54,802 bases of DNA from positions 1 through 54,802 of the forward strand of contig JAMFTA010000055.1 in the NCBI GenBank assembly GCA_026225565.1. The letters are read 5' to 3'. Position 1 is the first letter of the stretch. Every line of letters begins with the position of its first letter. The translations under genes and the position numbers were made by a program. The notes below the pieces were generated by a model, which did no database searches, was not told the DNA's origin, and saw only the letters and a program-made list of their open reading frames with translations. Shown one piece after another: positions 9,192 through 18,260 of the stretch. Source of the DNA: Caulobacter sp. Its GTDB lineage: Bacteria > Pseudomonadota > Alphaproteobacteria > Caulobacterales > Caulobacteraceae.

Positions 9192-9319
9192 CGTCATCCT
9201 CGGGCTTGTCCCGAGGACCCATACGCGCTGAGCTAGCCGCGATGAGCGTGGGGCGGGCCTTACCACCCTAACCCATGCGGTCGAGTTTATGGGTCCTCGG
9301 GACAAGCCCGAGGATGACG
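9192..9319. repeat. Intergenic inverted repeat with two identical 32-base arms
   Basis: Bases 9192-9223 and 9288-9319 are perfect reverse complements of each other, separated by 64 bases. Each arm itself contains a small hairpin (CCTCGGG - 5 bases - CCCGAGG). This looks like a dispersed REP/palindromic element of the kind common between genes in Caulobacterales and Sphingomonadales. It lies between tatC and serS and could act as a terminator or processing site for the tat transcript. No ORF in it is credible. Confidence 0.85.
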
Positions 9320-9358
9320 ATGTTGTGGGTTGGGGGAGCGGCGCCGTCGGAATGGTGA

Positions 9359-10954
<1,596 letters not shown>

Positions 10955-11112
10955 CTCCTCTCCCCCTCGGAGGGGGAGAGGCCGGGAGAGGGGGGGCTCG
11001 CACCGCCATTTCCGGAAGGGCGCCTGAGGCGGGCCGCCTCTTGCGCCACACACCGCACCCGCACCGCGTTTACCCCCATCCCCGACCCTTCCCCCTTCGA
11101 GGGAGAAGGGGG
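10955..11112. repeat. G/C-rich inverted repeat, copy A, between serS and glyS remnant
   Basis: A purine/pyrimidine-asymmetric arm (10955-10998, CTCTCCCCCTCGGAGGGGGA type) is paired with a reverse-complementary arm near 11072-11112 (CCCTTCCCCCTTCGAGGG type), about 75 bases apart. It is the same element as copy B at 11757. Read in the glyS frame, the right arm encodes [13 protein letters not shown], the same peptide as copy B encodes. It marks the exact point where serS stops and the glyS similarity begins. Confidence 0.8.
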
Positions 11113-11113
11113 T

Positions 11114-12190
11114 TTTGAGCCCGACGGCTCTGAAGACCCCGGCTCGTCGATCGAGGACATCCTGGCGTTTGAACCCCCGCGGCCGCGCTGGTTCGACGGG
11201 CTTTCGGCGGCGCAGGTGGATCAGGTCGCCGACGCCGTGCGCGACCACTATAGGCCCGCCGGCCCCTCCGACAGCGTGCCCACCGCGCCGGTCACTGTGG
11301 CCCTCGCCTTGGCCGACAAGCTCGACACCCTGGTCGGCTTCTTCGCCATCGACGAAAAGCCGACCGGCTCGCGCGATCCGTTCGCGCTCAGGCGGGCGGC
11401 TTTGGGGGTGATCCGCCTATGCTTGGATAACAATGCTAGGGTTCAGCTGCAGCGGGTTGTTCGACAGGCCGTTATCATAGCAGCGGAAACTGAGGCAGGC
11501 TTTCAGGGCGCGTCAGCCGCCAGCTTTTCAGAGTCATTGTTGGCCTTCTTCGCCGACCGCCTGAAGGTCCTGCTCCGGGACGAAGGCAAGCGCCACGACC
11601 TCGTGGATGCGGTGTTCGCCCTCGGAGACGACGACCTTGTGCGCATCGTCGCGCGGGTGGAGGCCCTGTCGGTCTTCCTGGCCACCGAGGACGGCGCGAG
11701 CCTCCTGGCCGGTTACAAGCGCGCATCGCAGTTGCTGAAGGCGGAAGAGAAGAAATCCTCCCTCTCCCTCGAAGGGGGAGGGACCGAGGGTGGGGGTGTC
11801 GGGCAGGGCGGGGCGGCAGAAGGCTCGGGGGGCGCCTCCGGAGGCACATCCGGAAACCGCAGCGCGAGCACCCCCATCCCCGACCCTTCCCCCTTCGAGG
11901 GGGAAGGGAGTTTGAATCCGCTCCTCTCCGACGCCGCTCCGCCGGAGGAAGCCGCCCTGATGGCCGCCCTGCGCGTGGTGCAGGGCGAGGTGGACGATGC
12001 GCTGCAGCGCGAAGACTTCACCCGCGCCATGCAGAAGCTTGCCCATTTGCGCGCCCCGGTTGACGCCTTCTTCGACAAGGTGCTGGTCAACGATCCCGAT
12101 CCGCAGATTCGGCTCAATCGCTTACGGCTCTTGACGCAGGTGCGTGATACGGCGAACCGAGTGGCGGACTTTTCATTGATTTCGGGGTAA
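11114..12190 (+). pseudogene. glyS: C-terminal fragment of glycyl-tRNA synthetase beta subunit
   Basis: The recognisable part covers roughly the last 40% of GlyS. It includes [21 protein letters not shown], the [15 protein letters not shown] signature, then [20 protein letters not shown] and the C-terminal [20 protein letters not shown] and VADFSLISG. The N-terminal catalytic-associated and HD-like parts are absent, and no start codon with a Shine-Dalgarno sequence precedes it. The first usable one is GTG at 11216. The frame is open from base 10955 directly after the serS stop. About 50 residues (SSLSLEGGG to SPFEGEGSL) derive from repeat copy B. A functional beta subunit cannot be made from this alone, so this is a rearranged or misassembled glyS, or a gene whose 5' part lies elsewhere. 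Downstream ppdK is a usual glyS neighbour in several alphaproteobacteria (from memory). Confidence 0.75.
11757..11912. repeat. G/C-rich inverted repeat, copy B, translated inside glyS remnant
   Basis: The left arm (11757-11798, CTCCCTCGAAGGGGGAGGG type) is complementary to the right arm (about 11868-11912, CCCTTCCCCCTTCGAGGG type). It lies wholly inside the glyS frame without a stop and adds about 50 low-complexity Gly/Ser/Pro residues between LLKAEEKK and the [11 protein letters not shown] helix. It is in the same orientation as copy A about 800 bases upstream. Confidence 0.8.
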
Positions 12191-12210
12191 AGCCCAAAAG
12201 TACGCGCTGT

Positions 12211-12302
12211 CATCCCGGCCCGCTTGCGGAACCGGGACCCTGATGGCGCTTGCGATGTTAAAGCTGGGTTCCGGATGGGCGCTTTGCGCCCTTGCGGGAT
12301 GG
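12211..12302. repeat. REP-like imperfect palindrome upstream of ppdK
   Basis: Between the glyS remnant and ppdK, CATCCCGG (12211) and the complementary CGGGATG (ending 12301) form outer arms. Inside are GGAACCGGGACCC and GGGTTCCGG arms and a perfect GGGCGC-TTT-GCGCCC hairpin. It looks like a dispersed intergenic element or terminator. No gene is seen in this 134-base gap. Confidence 0.65.
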
Positions 12303-12324
12303 CAAGATGAGCTGAGGAACAAGC

Positions 12325-15015
12325 ATGGCTGACGGCGCGCAACCGACCACCACCACCCGCTGGGTCTATTCGTTTGGCGGCGGCTCGGCCGATGGCGACG
12401 CCTCGATGAAGAATTTGCTCGGGGGCAAGGGCGCCAATCTCGCCGAGATGTCGGCGCTGGGCCTGCCGGTGCCGCCGGGCTTCACCGTCACCACCGAAGC
12501 CTGCGTCCACTACTTCAAGGAAGGCCAGGCCTATCCCGAAGGGCTGGAAGTCCAGGTCGAGGAGCGGCTGAAGACGGTCGAGGGCCTGACCGGCAAGCGC
12601 TTCGGCGACGCCGCCAACCCGCTTCTGGTCTCCGTGCGTTCGGGCGCCCGCGCCTCCATGCCCGGCATGATGGATACGGTGCTGAACCTCGGGCTCAACG
12701 ACGCCACGGTGGAGGGCCTCGCCAAGCTTTCCGGCGACCGGCGTTTCGCCTTCGACAGCTATCGCCGCTTCATCCAGATGTATTCCAACGTGGTGCTTGG
12801 CCTGGAGCACCACGCCTTCGAGGAGATCCTGGACGATCACAAGGATCGCCTGGACATCGTCATCGACACCGACCTCACCGCCGAGAACTGGGAAGAGGTG
12901 GTGCGCGACTATAAGAGGGTGGTGCGCAGTGAGCTGGGCAAGGACTTCCCGCAAGACCCCAAGGCCCAGCTCTGGGGCGCGGTGGGCGCCGTCTTCGCCA
13001 GCTGGATGAACGACCGGGCCAAGTTCTATCGCCGTATGCACGACATCCCCGAAAGCTGGGGCACCGCCGTCAACATCCAGTCGATGGTGTTCGGCAATAT
13101 GGGCGACACCTCGGCCACGGGGGTGGCCTTCACCCGCAATCCCTCCACCGGCGAGAACCGCCTCTATGGCGAGTTCCTGATCAACGCCCAGGGCGAGGAC
13201 GTGGTGGCCGGCATCCGCACCCCCCAGAACCTGACCAAGATCGCCCGCGAGGAGATGGGCGAGACCGCTCCCTCCATGGAAGAGGCGATGCCGCAGGTGT
13301 TCGCCCAGTTCAAGGACGTGGTGGAGCGCTTGGAGCGCCACTATCGCGACATGCAGGACATCGAGTTCACGGTCGAACAGGCCAAGCTCTACATGCTGCA
13401 GACCCGCAGCGGCAAACGCACCGCCAAGGCCGCCCTGAAGGTGGCCGTGGACCAGGTGGCCGAGGGCCTGATCACCGAGGAGGAAGCTGTGATGCGGGTC
13501 GAGCCCTCGTCGCTTGACCAGCTGCTGCACCCCACCATCGATCCGGCGGCCAAGCGGGACATCATCGCCCAGGGCCTGCCGGCCTCTCCTGGCGCCGCCA
13601 CCGGCAAGATCGTCTTCGATGCGGACGAGGCCGAGCGCCTGGGCTCCATCGGCGAATCGGTGATCCTGGTGCGGGACGAAACCTCCCCCGAAGACATCCA
13701 CGGTATGCACGCCGCCAAGGGCGTGGTGACGGCGCGGGGCGGCATGACCAGCCACGCGGCGGTGGTGGCGCGCGGCATGGGGCGCCCCTGTGTCTCCGGC
13801 GCCGGCGAGCTGCACATCGACGCCAAGGGCGGGGTGCTGACCGCTCGCGGCCGCACCTTCAAGGCCGGCGACATCATCACCATCGACGGGTCGAAGGGCG
13901 AGATACTGGCCGGGGCCATGGACATGGTCGAGCCGGAGCTTTCCGGCGATTTCGCCTCCTTGATGATCTGGGCCGACCGCGCGCGCCGGCTGAAGGTGCG
14001 CGCCAACGCCGAAACGCCGCTGGACGCCAAGACCGCGCGCGGCTTCGGCGCCGAAGGCATCGGCCTTTGCCGCACCGAGCACATGTTCTTCGACGAGACC
14101 CGCATCGCCGCGGTGCGGGAGATGATCCTGGCCGACGACGAGGGCGGCCGCCGGGCGGCCCTGGCCAAGATCCTGCCGTTCCAGCGGTCGGACTTCTCTG
14201 AGCTCTTCACCATCATGGCCGGCCTGCCCGTGACCATCCGCCTGCTCGACCCGCCCCTGCACGAGTTCCTGCCCCACACCGACGCCGAGTGCGACGCCCT
14301 GGCCGCCGCCGCAGGCCTCGACGCCGCCAAGCTGAAGCGCCGCACCGCCGAGCTGCAAGAGACCAACCCCATGTTGGGCTGGCGCGGGTGCCGGCTGGGC
14401 GTCGCCTTCCCGGAAATCTACGAGATGCAGGTGCAGGCCATCTTCGAGGCCGCCTGCGCCATCGCCAAGACCACCGACGCCCCCATCGTGGAGGTGATGC
14501 ACCCCCTGGTCGCCAAGGGCGAGGAGATGAAGTTCCTGCGCGAACTGACCGATCGCATTGCGAAGCAAGTTATCGCGAAGAGCGGGATCGAAGTGCCCTA
14601 TAAGGTCGGGGCCATGATCGAGCTGCCGCGCGCGGCGCTTCGGGCCGACGAGCTGGCGGCGTCGGCGGAGTTCTTCTCCTTTGGCACCAACGACCTGACC
14701 CAGACCACCTTCGGCATCAGCCGCGACGATTCAGGGAGGTTCCTGGACGCCTATATCCAGAAGGGCATCTTCGAGAAGGACCCCTTCGTCTCCATCGACC
14801 AGGATGGGGTGGGCGCCTTGATGAAGATCGGCGTCGAGCGTGGCCGCTCGGCCCGCCCGGACGTGAAGCTGGGCATCTGCGGCGAGCATGGGGGCGATCC
14901 GGCCTCCATCGCCTTCTGCGAAAGCATCGGGCTCGACTACGTCTCCTGCTCGCCCTACCGTGTCCCGATCGCCCGCTTGGCCGCGGCGCAGGCGGCGCTT
15001 TCGGCCAAGCGCTAA
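12325..15015 (+). CDS. ppdK: Pyruvate, phosphate dikinase
   Basis: This cytosolic enzyme interconverts pyruvate + ATP + Pi with PEP + AMP + PPi, linking glycolysis and gluconeogenesis. The domain order is normal: N-terminal ATP-grasp region (FGGGSADGDASMKNLLGGKG at about residue 17), the swivelling phosphohistidine domain with catalytic His near residue 477 in GGMTSHAAVVARGMGRPCVSG, and the C-terminal TIM-barrel PEP domain (GLCRTEHMFF, then FFSFGTNDLTQTTFG and GICGEHGGDP with the active-site Cys). Its 896 residues fit the family. Start ATG at 12325 follows a GAGGAAC-type ribosome site. A long antisense frame here is a shadow. Confidence 0.96.
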   Translation: MADGAQPTTTTRWVYSFGGGSADGDASMKNLLGGKGANLAEMSALGLPVPPGFTVTTEACVHYFKEGQAYPEGLEVQVEERLKTVEGLTGKRFGDAANPLLVSVRSGARASMPGMMDTVLNLGLNDATVEGLAKLSGDRRFAFDSYRRFIQMYSNVVLGLEHHAFEEILDDHKDRLDIVIDTDLTAENWEEVVRDYKRVVRSELGKDFPQDPKAQLWGAVGAVFASWMNDRAKFYRRMHDIPESWGTAVNIQSMVFGNMGDTSATGVAFTRNPSTGENRLYGEFLINAQGEDVVAGIRTPQNLTKIAREEMGETAPSMEEAMPQVFAQFKDVVERLERHYRDMQDIEFTVEQAKLYMLQTRSGKRTAKAALKVAVDQVAEGLITEEEAVMRVEPSSLDQLLHPTIDPAAKRDIIAQGLPASPGAATGKIVFDADEAERLGSIGESVILVRDETSPEDIHGMHAAKGVVTARGGMTSHAAVVARGMGRPCVSGAGELHIDAKGGVLTARGRTFKAGDIITIDGSKGEILAGAMDMVEPELSGDFASLMIWADRARRLKVRANAETPLDAKTARGFGAEGIGLCRTEHMFFDETRIAAVREMILADDEGGRRAALAKILPFQRSDFSELFTIMAGLPVTIRLLDPPLHEFLPHTDAECDALAAAAGLDAAKLKRRTAELQETNPMLGWRGCRLGVAFPEIYEMQVQAIFEAACAIAKTTDAPIVEVMHPLVAKGEEMKFLRELTDRIAKQVIAKSGIEVPYKVGAMIELPRAALRADELAASAEFFSFGTNDLTQTTFGISRDDSGRFLDAYIQKGIFEKDPFVSIDQDGVGALMKIGVERGRSARPDVKLGICGEHGGDPASIAFCESIGLDYVSCSPYRVPIARLAAAQAALSAKR

Positions 15016-15033
15016 GCGACGTTCGAGGGCAGG

Positions 15034-15591
15034 ATGACCGACTTCATGGAGAACAACGAGCAGCGCGAACGCGCGGCCGAGGCGCGCCATGAGAAGGACG
15101 CCTTCGTCTCGCGGGTGTCGATCCTGGTGGCGATGCTGGCGGTGGTGACCGCCGCCACCTCCAGCCTGGAGAATACCGAGACCGCCGCCACCATCACCGG
15201 CTTCTCCAAGGCCGTGCTGGCCCAGGACAAGGCCACCGACCAGTGGAACTTCTTCGAGGCCAAGAGCCTGAAGAAGAACATCTACGACGTGGCCTCAGCC
15301 CAGGGCGGCCCCAAGGCCGACGACTTCGCCAAGAAGGCCGCCCACGAAGCGGCGGATCAGAAAGACCTGCAGACCACCGCCAAGAGCTTCGAAAAACAGC
15401 GCGACGAAGCCCTGGAAGACAGCGAAAAGCACGAGCACCGCCACCACCGCCTGGCCATCGCCGCCACCTTGCTGGAGATCGGCATCGCCATCTCCACCAT
15501 CGCCATCATCACCAGGAAGCACTGGCCCTGGGCCATGTCGGCGATCCTCGGCGTGGCGGGCGTGGCCACGGCGGTTTCGGCGTTTATCTGA
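15034..15591 (+). CDS. DUF4337-family membrane protein
   Basis: This is a 185-residue protein with one predicted membrane helix near the N-terminus (SRVSILVAMLAVVTAATSSL) and two near the C-terminus (LAIAATLLEIGIAISTIAII and WAMSAILGVAGVATAVSAFI). A long charged helical region lies between them (residues 60-135, many Lys/Glu/Asp, ending EKHEHRHHR). This layout and the QDKATDQWNFFEAKSLKK segment match the DUF4337 family, whose function is unknown. It starts 18 bases after ppdK on the same strand and is probably co-transcribed. It ends 20 bases before the convergent glpD end. Confidence 0.75.
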   Translation: MTDFMENNEQRERAAEARHEKDAFVSRVSILVAMLAVVTAATSSLENTETAATITGFSKAVLAQDKATDQWNFFEAKSLKKNIYDVASAQGGPKADDFAKKAAHEAADQKDLQTTAKSFEKQRDEALEDSEKHEHRHHRLAIAATLLEIGIAISTIAIITRKHWPWAMSAILGVAGVATAVSAFI

Positions 15592-15605
15592 GCGCAAAGT
15601 TCGCT

Positions 15606-15633
15606 CCCGTTCATCCCGCGGGAATGAGCGGAG
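15606..15633. terminator. Hairpin at the DUF4337/glpD convergent junction
   Basis: An imperfect palindrome centred on CCCGCGGG (about 15616-15623), with CGTTCAT/ATGAGCG outer arms, covers the glpD stop codon and follows the plus-strand gene by about 15 bases. A closely related but perfect version lies at 23182-23207. The position between convergent genes suits a bidirectional terminator. Confidence 0.5.
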
Positions 15634-17143
15634 TGGGGTTGAGCCGTTTGGCTATATAGGCCGCCAGCCGCGCCTCATCCTCAGCCGACGCCCGCAGGTT
15701 CAGCTTTGACCGGCGATAGAGCACATCCTGCGCCGTCCGCGCCCACTCCTTGTCCATCAGATAGTTGACCTCCCGCGCGGTGAGATCGGCCAGCAGCACC
15801 TCGCCAAGGTCCTCCGCCGCCGTCGCCCCATCCAGCCAGGCAAACGCCCGTGTGCCGTAGCTCCGCACCAGCCGCCGGGCGTGGGCGGGGGCCAGGAAGG
15901 GGTATTGCTCCATCAGCTCGCCGATCAAGACCTCCACCCCGCCCCGGGGGAAGTCGCCGCCGGGCAGGGCCGCCTTGCCGGTCCAGCTCGGACCGCCCAC
16001 GGCGGGCAGGTGCGGCGCCAGCTTCTTCAAAGCGGCTTCCGCCAGCCGCCGATAGGTGGTGATCTTGCCGCCATAGACCGACAGCACCGGCGCTTCACCG
16101 CCCGGCGCATCCAGGCTCAGCACATAGTCGCGCGTCGCCTCCTGGGCGTCGCTGGCCCCATCGTCGACCAGCGCCCGCACCCCGGACCAGGCCCAGACCA
16201 CGTCCGCCGGGGTCACCGCCCGCTCGAAATACTCATCCACTGCGGCGCAGAGGTAGGCGATCTCTTCCGCACTGGCCTCGATCTTCTCCGGTGCGGCCTT
16301 CCAGTCGCGATCGGTGGTGCCGATCATGGTGAAATCCCCCTGCCAGGGAATGGTGAAGACGATCCGCCCGTCGCCGTTCTGGAAAATATAGGCGCGGTCG
16401 TGATCGTAGAGCTTCTTGGTGACGATGTGGCTCCCCTGCACCAGGCGCACGCCGGACGGCTTGGCGGCGCCCGCGATGTCCAGCGTATCGTTCACCCAGG
16501 GGCCGGTGGCGTTGACCAGCGCCTTGGCGGTGACGGTGGTTCGCACCCCCGCCATGTCCTCAGAGGTGATGCGCCAAACCCCGCCCTCGCGCTGGGCCGC
16601 GATCACCCGGGCGCCAACCCGGATATCGGCGCCGCGGGCGTGGGCGTCCATGGCGTTCAGCACCACCAGGCGCGCATCGTCGGTCTGGCAATCGGTATAG
16701 GCGAAGCCATGTTTATACTTGCGTTTCAGTGGCTTGCCGACCTCATCTGCGGTCAGGTCCAGGCTCTCGGCCGGCTGTAATCCGCCGCGGCCGCCCAGAT
16801 GGTCGTAGATGAAGAGGCCGAGCCTCAGCATCCAGCGCGGCCGCAGCCCCTCATGATGGGGAAGCACGAACCGGATCGGATGGGTCAGGTGGGGCGAGAT
16901 GCGCCAGAGCACGCCGCGCTCGGCCAGGGCCTCATGCACCAGGCGAAACTCATATTGCTCCAGATAGCGCAGGCCCCCGTGGATCAGCTTGGTGGAGGCC
17001 GAGGAGGTGGCCCCCGCCAGATCCCCCTTCTCGAACAGCACCACCTTGGCGCCCCGGCCCGCCGCGTCGCGGGCGACGCCGCAGCCGTTGATCCCGCCGC
17101 CGACGATCGCCAGGTCGAAGTCAGACGGGGGGATCTCGGTCAC
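15611..17143 (-). CDS. glpD: FAD-dependent glycerol-3-phosphate dehydrogenase
   Basis: This aerobic, membrane-associated enzyme oxidises sn-glycerol-3-phosphate to dihydroxyacetone phosphate and passes electrons to ubiquinone. The FAD Rossmann motif is AIVGGGINGCGVARDAAGRG (residues 12-31). The signature SASTKLIHGGLRYLEQYEF follows near residue 48. FTIPWQGDFTMIGTTDRDW and the late SVYGGKITTYRRLAE stretch are typical GlpD blocks. The 510 residues are of full length with the C-terminal cap domain. It is a single gene here; no glpK or glpR is adjacent. Start ATG 17143. It is divergent from the SOS operon. Confidence 0.94.
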   Translation of the reverse strand: MTEIPPSDFDLAIVGGGINGCGVARDAAGRGAKVVLFEKGDLAGATSSASTKLIHGGLRYLEQYEFRLVHEALAERGVLWRISPHLTHPIRFVLPHHEGLRPRWMLRLGLFIYDHLGGRGGLQPAESLDLTADEVGKPLKRKYKHGFAYTDCQTDDARLVVLNAMDAHARGADIRVGARVIAAQREGGVWRITSEDMAGVRTTVTAKALVNATGPWVNDTLDIAGAAKPSGVRLVQGSHIVTKKLYDHDRAYIFQNGDGRIVFTIPWQGDFTMIGTTDRDWKAAPEKIEASAEEIAYLCAAVDEYFERAVTPADVVWAWSGVRALVDDGASDAQEATRDYVLSLDAPGGEAPVLSVYGGKITTYRRLAEAALKKLAPHLPAVGGPSWTGKAALPGGDFPRGGVEVLIGELMEQYPFLAPAHARRLVRSYGTRAFAWLDGATAAEDLGEVLLADLTAREVNYLMDKEWARTAQDVLYRRSKLNLRASAEDEARLAAYIAKRLNPTPLIPAG

Positions 17144-17234
17144 GGGCGGCCCTTCGCTTTCCCCAGCGGTTTATAGGCGCGAGCGCCGGAGGGGAACCGC
17201 GACGAAGATTCCGTGTTCAATGATTCGACAAAAT

Positions 17235-17249
17235 GTTCTGGTTATGTTC
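17235..17249 (+). promoter_or_regulatory. LexA (SOS) box
   Basis: GTTC at 17235-17238 and GTTC at 17246-17249 are separated by exactly 7 bases. This is the alphaproteobacterial LexA operator (GTTC-N7-GTTC). It lies 25 bases before the small leader ORF and 127 before imuA, so it should repress the mutasome operon until DNA damage. Confidence 0.88.
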
Positions 17250-17273
17250 TAGTCTGGGCCGGAGGACGAAGCC

Positions 17274-17360
17274 ATGCAGCTTTCCCTGAATTTCGGCGAG
17301 ACGGCCCCCGCCGGCCCCAAGGTGGCGGCGTCGTGCGCGCGCCATGGCCGCGTTCGCTAG
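17274..17360 (+). CDS. Small leader ORF, 28 aa, of the SOS operon
   Basis: An ATG at 17274 is preceded by GGAGGAC with good spacing and opens a 28-codon frame (MQLSLNFGETAPAGPK...) ending TAG at 17358-17360, 15 bases before the imuA start. It is the best ribosome site between the LexA box and imuA, whereas imuA itself has no clear site. It may be a leader peptide that couples translation, or the displaced 5' end of imuA by frameshift. No known family is recognised. Confidence 0.4.
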   Translation: MQLSLNFGETAPAGPKVAASCARHGRVR

Positions 17361-17375
17361 GCCGATGGTCCTCCC

Positions 17376-18260
17376 ATGGTCGCCGACGTCAAGCTTGCGG
17401 GGCTGCGCCGCCGTATCGAGCGCCTGGAAGCGGCTGGACCTGCGCGCCTGGGCGAGGGGGCTGCTACGGGCTTGCGCCTGGGGCATGGGGATGTGGATCG
17501 GCATTTCACCGCCGGCGGCCTTGGCTGGGGTTCGCATCAGTTGGCGGGAACGGCGGGGGATGGGCTCTCCGCGCGCGCTTTTGGCCTCATGCTCTTGGCC
17601 CGTTATCTGGCGGAGCGGCCATCCGCCCGCGCCCTGGTGGTGCAAGAAGCCTCCGCCTTAAGGGAGACCGGCGGCCTCTATGGGCCGGGGCTGCACGCCC
17701 TGGGCCTGGATCCCGGCCGGCTGGTGCTTGTGCAGACGGCGGACGGGGCCGGAGCCCTGCGGGCGATCAACGACGCCCTGCGCGCCCGCGCGCCGGACAT
17801 CCTCTTGGCCGAGCTCGGCGACGGGGCGGGGCTGGCGGACCTGTCGGTCACCCGCCGCTTCAATCTGGCGGCGCAAAAGGCCCGCGCCCTGGTGCTGCTC
17901 ACCACCCCGGACCTTTCGGCCACCAGCGCGGCCCTTACCCGTTGGCGCGTCGCCGCCGCTCCCAGCGTCTCGACGCCCGGCGATGGGCGAAGGCGACGGC
18001 TCGGCCCGCCGACCCTCTCGCTCGATCTCGTCCGCAACCGTCATGGGCGGACGGGGCAATGGATTTTGCAGTGGAACAGCCATGACCGCGCCTTCCAGTC
18101 CGTCCCCCTCCAGTCCGCGTTTGGCGCCCCTAGCGGGATCGTCCTGCGCCCCCTCCCGGCGGTGGCTGCATCTGTGGCTGCCGCGGCTGGCGATCGAGCG
18201 GGTGATGCGCGGGCCGCATCCGCCGCTCGCCCCCCTGGCCCTTATCGCCAAGCGGGATAA
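17376..18260 (+). CDS. imuA: Mutasome accessory protein ImuA (RecA/SulA-like)
   Basis: ImuA works with ImuB and DnaE2 in damage-induced, error-prone translesion synthesis. The 294-residue ORF starts MVADVKLAGLRRRIERLE, a usual ImuA entry. It continues with GGLGWGSHQLAG, the RALVVQEASALRETGGLYGPGLHALGLDP block (Walker-like region degenerate, as in the family), and LARYLAERP. The family resemblance fades after about residue 240, where the reading frame runs 179 bases into imuB. This overlap is unusually long and could mean the original stop was lost by a small frameshift near 18060. It is the first main gene behind the LexA box. Confidence 0.82.
   Translation: MVADVKLAGLRRRIERLEAAGPARLGEGAATGLRLGHGDVDRHFTAGGLGWGSHQLAGTAGDGLSARAFGLMLLARYLAERPSARALVVQEASALRETGGLYGPGLHALGLDPGRLVLVQTADGAGALRAINDALRARAPDILLAELGDGAGLADLSVTRRFNLAAQKARALVLLTTPDLSATSAALTRWRVAAAPSVSTPGDGRRRRLGPPTLSLDLVRNRHGRTGQWILQWNSHDRAFQSVPLQSAFGAPSGIVLRPLPAVAASVAAAAGDRAGDARAASAARPPGPYRQAG

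Noticed and set aside
11420-11540. Second AT-rich insertion, in the glyS remnant
   Set aside because: By length this region matches the normal variable loop of GlyS (compare E. coli), so it is base-composition drift and not clearly an insertion.
11713-14568. 951-codon minus-strand open frame over glyS and ppdK
   Set aside because: It is antisense to the clearly recognisable ppdK and glyS sequence, is rich in His/Gly/Leu as expected from a G/C-rich complement, and has no family resemblance.
17680-18081. Upstream extension of imuB
   Set aside because: This part is the shadow of imuA in another frame; ImuB similarity starts only after 18130.
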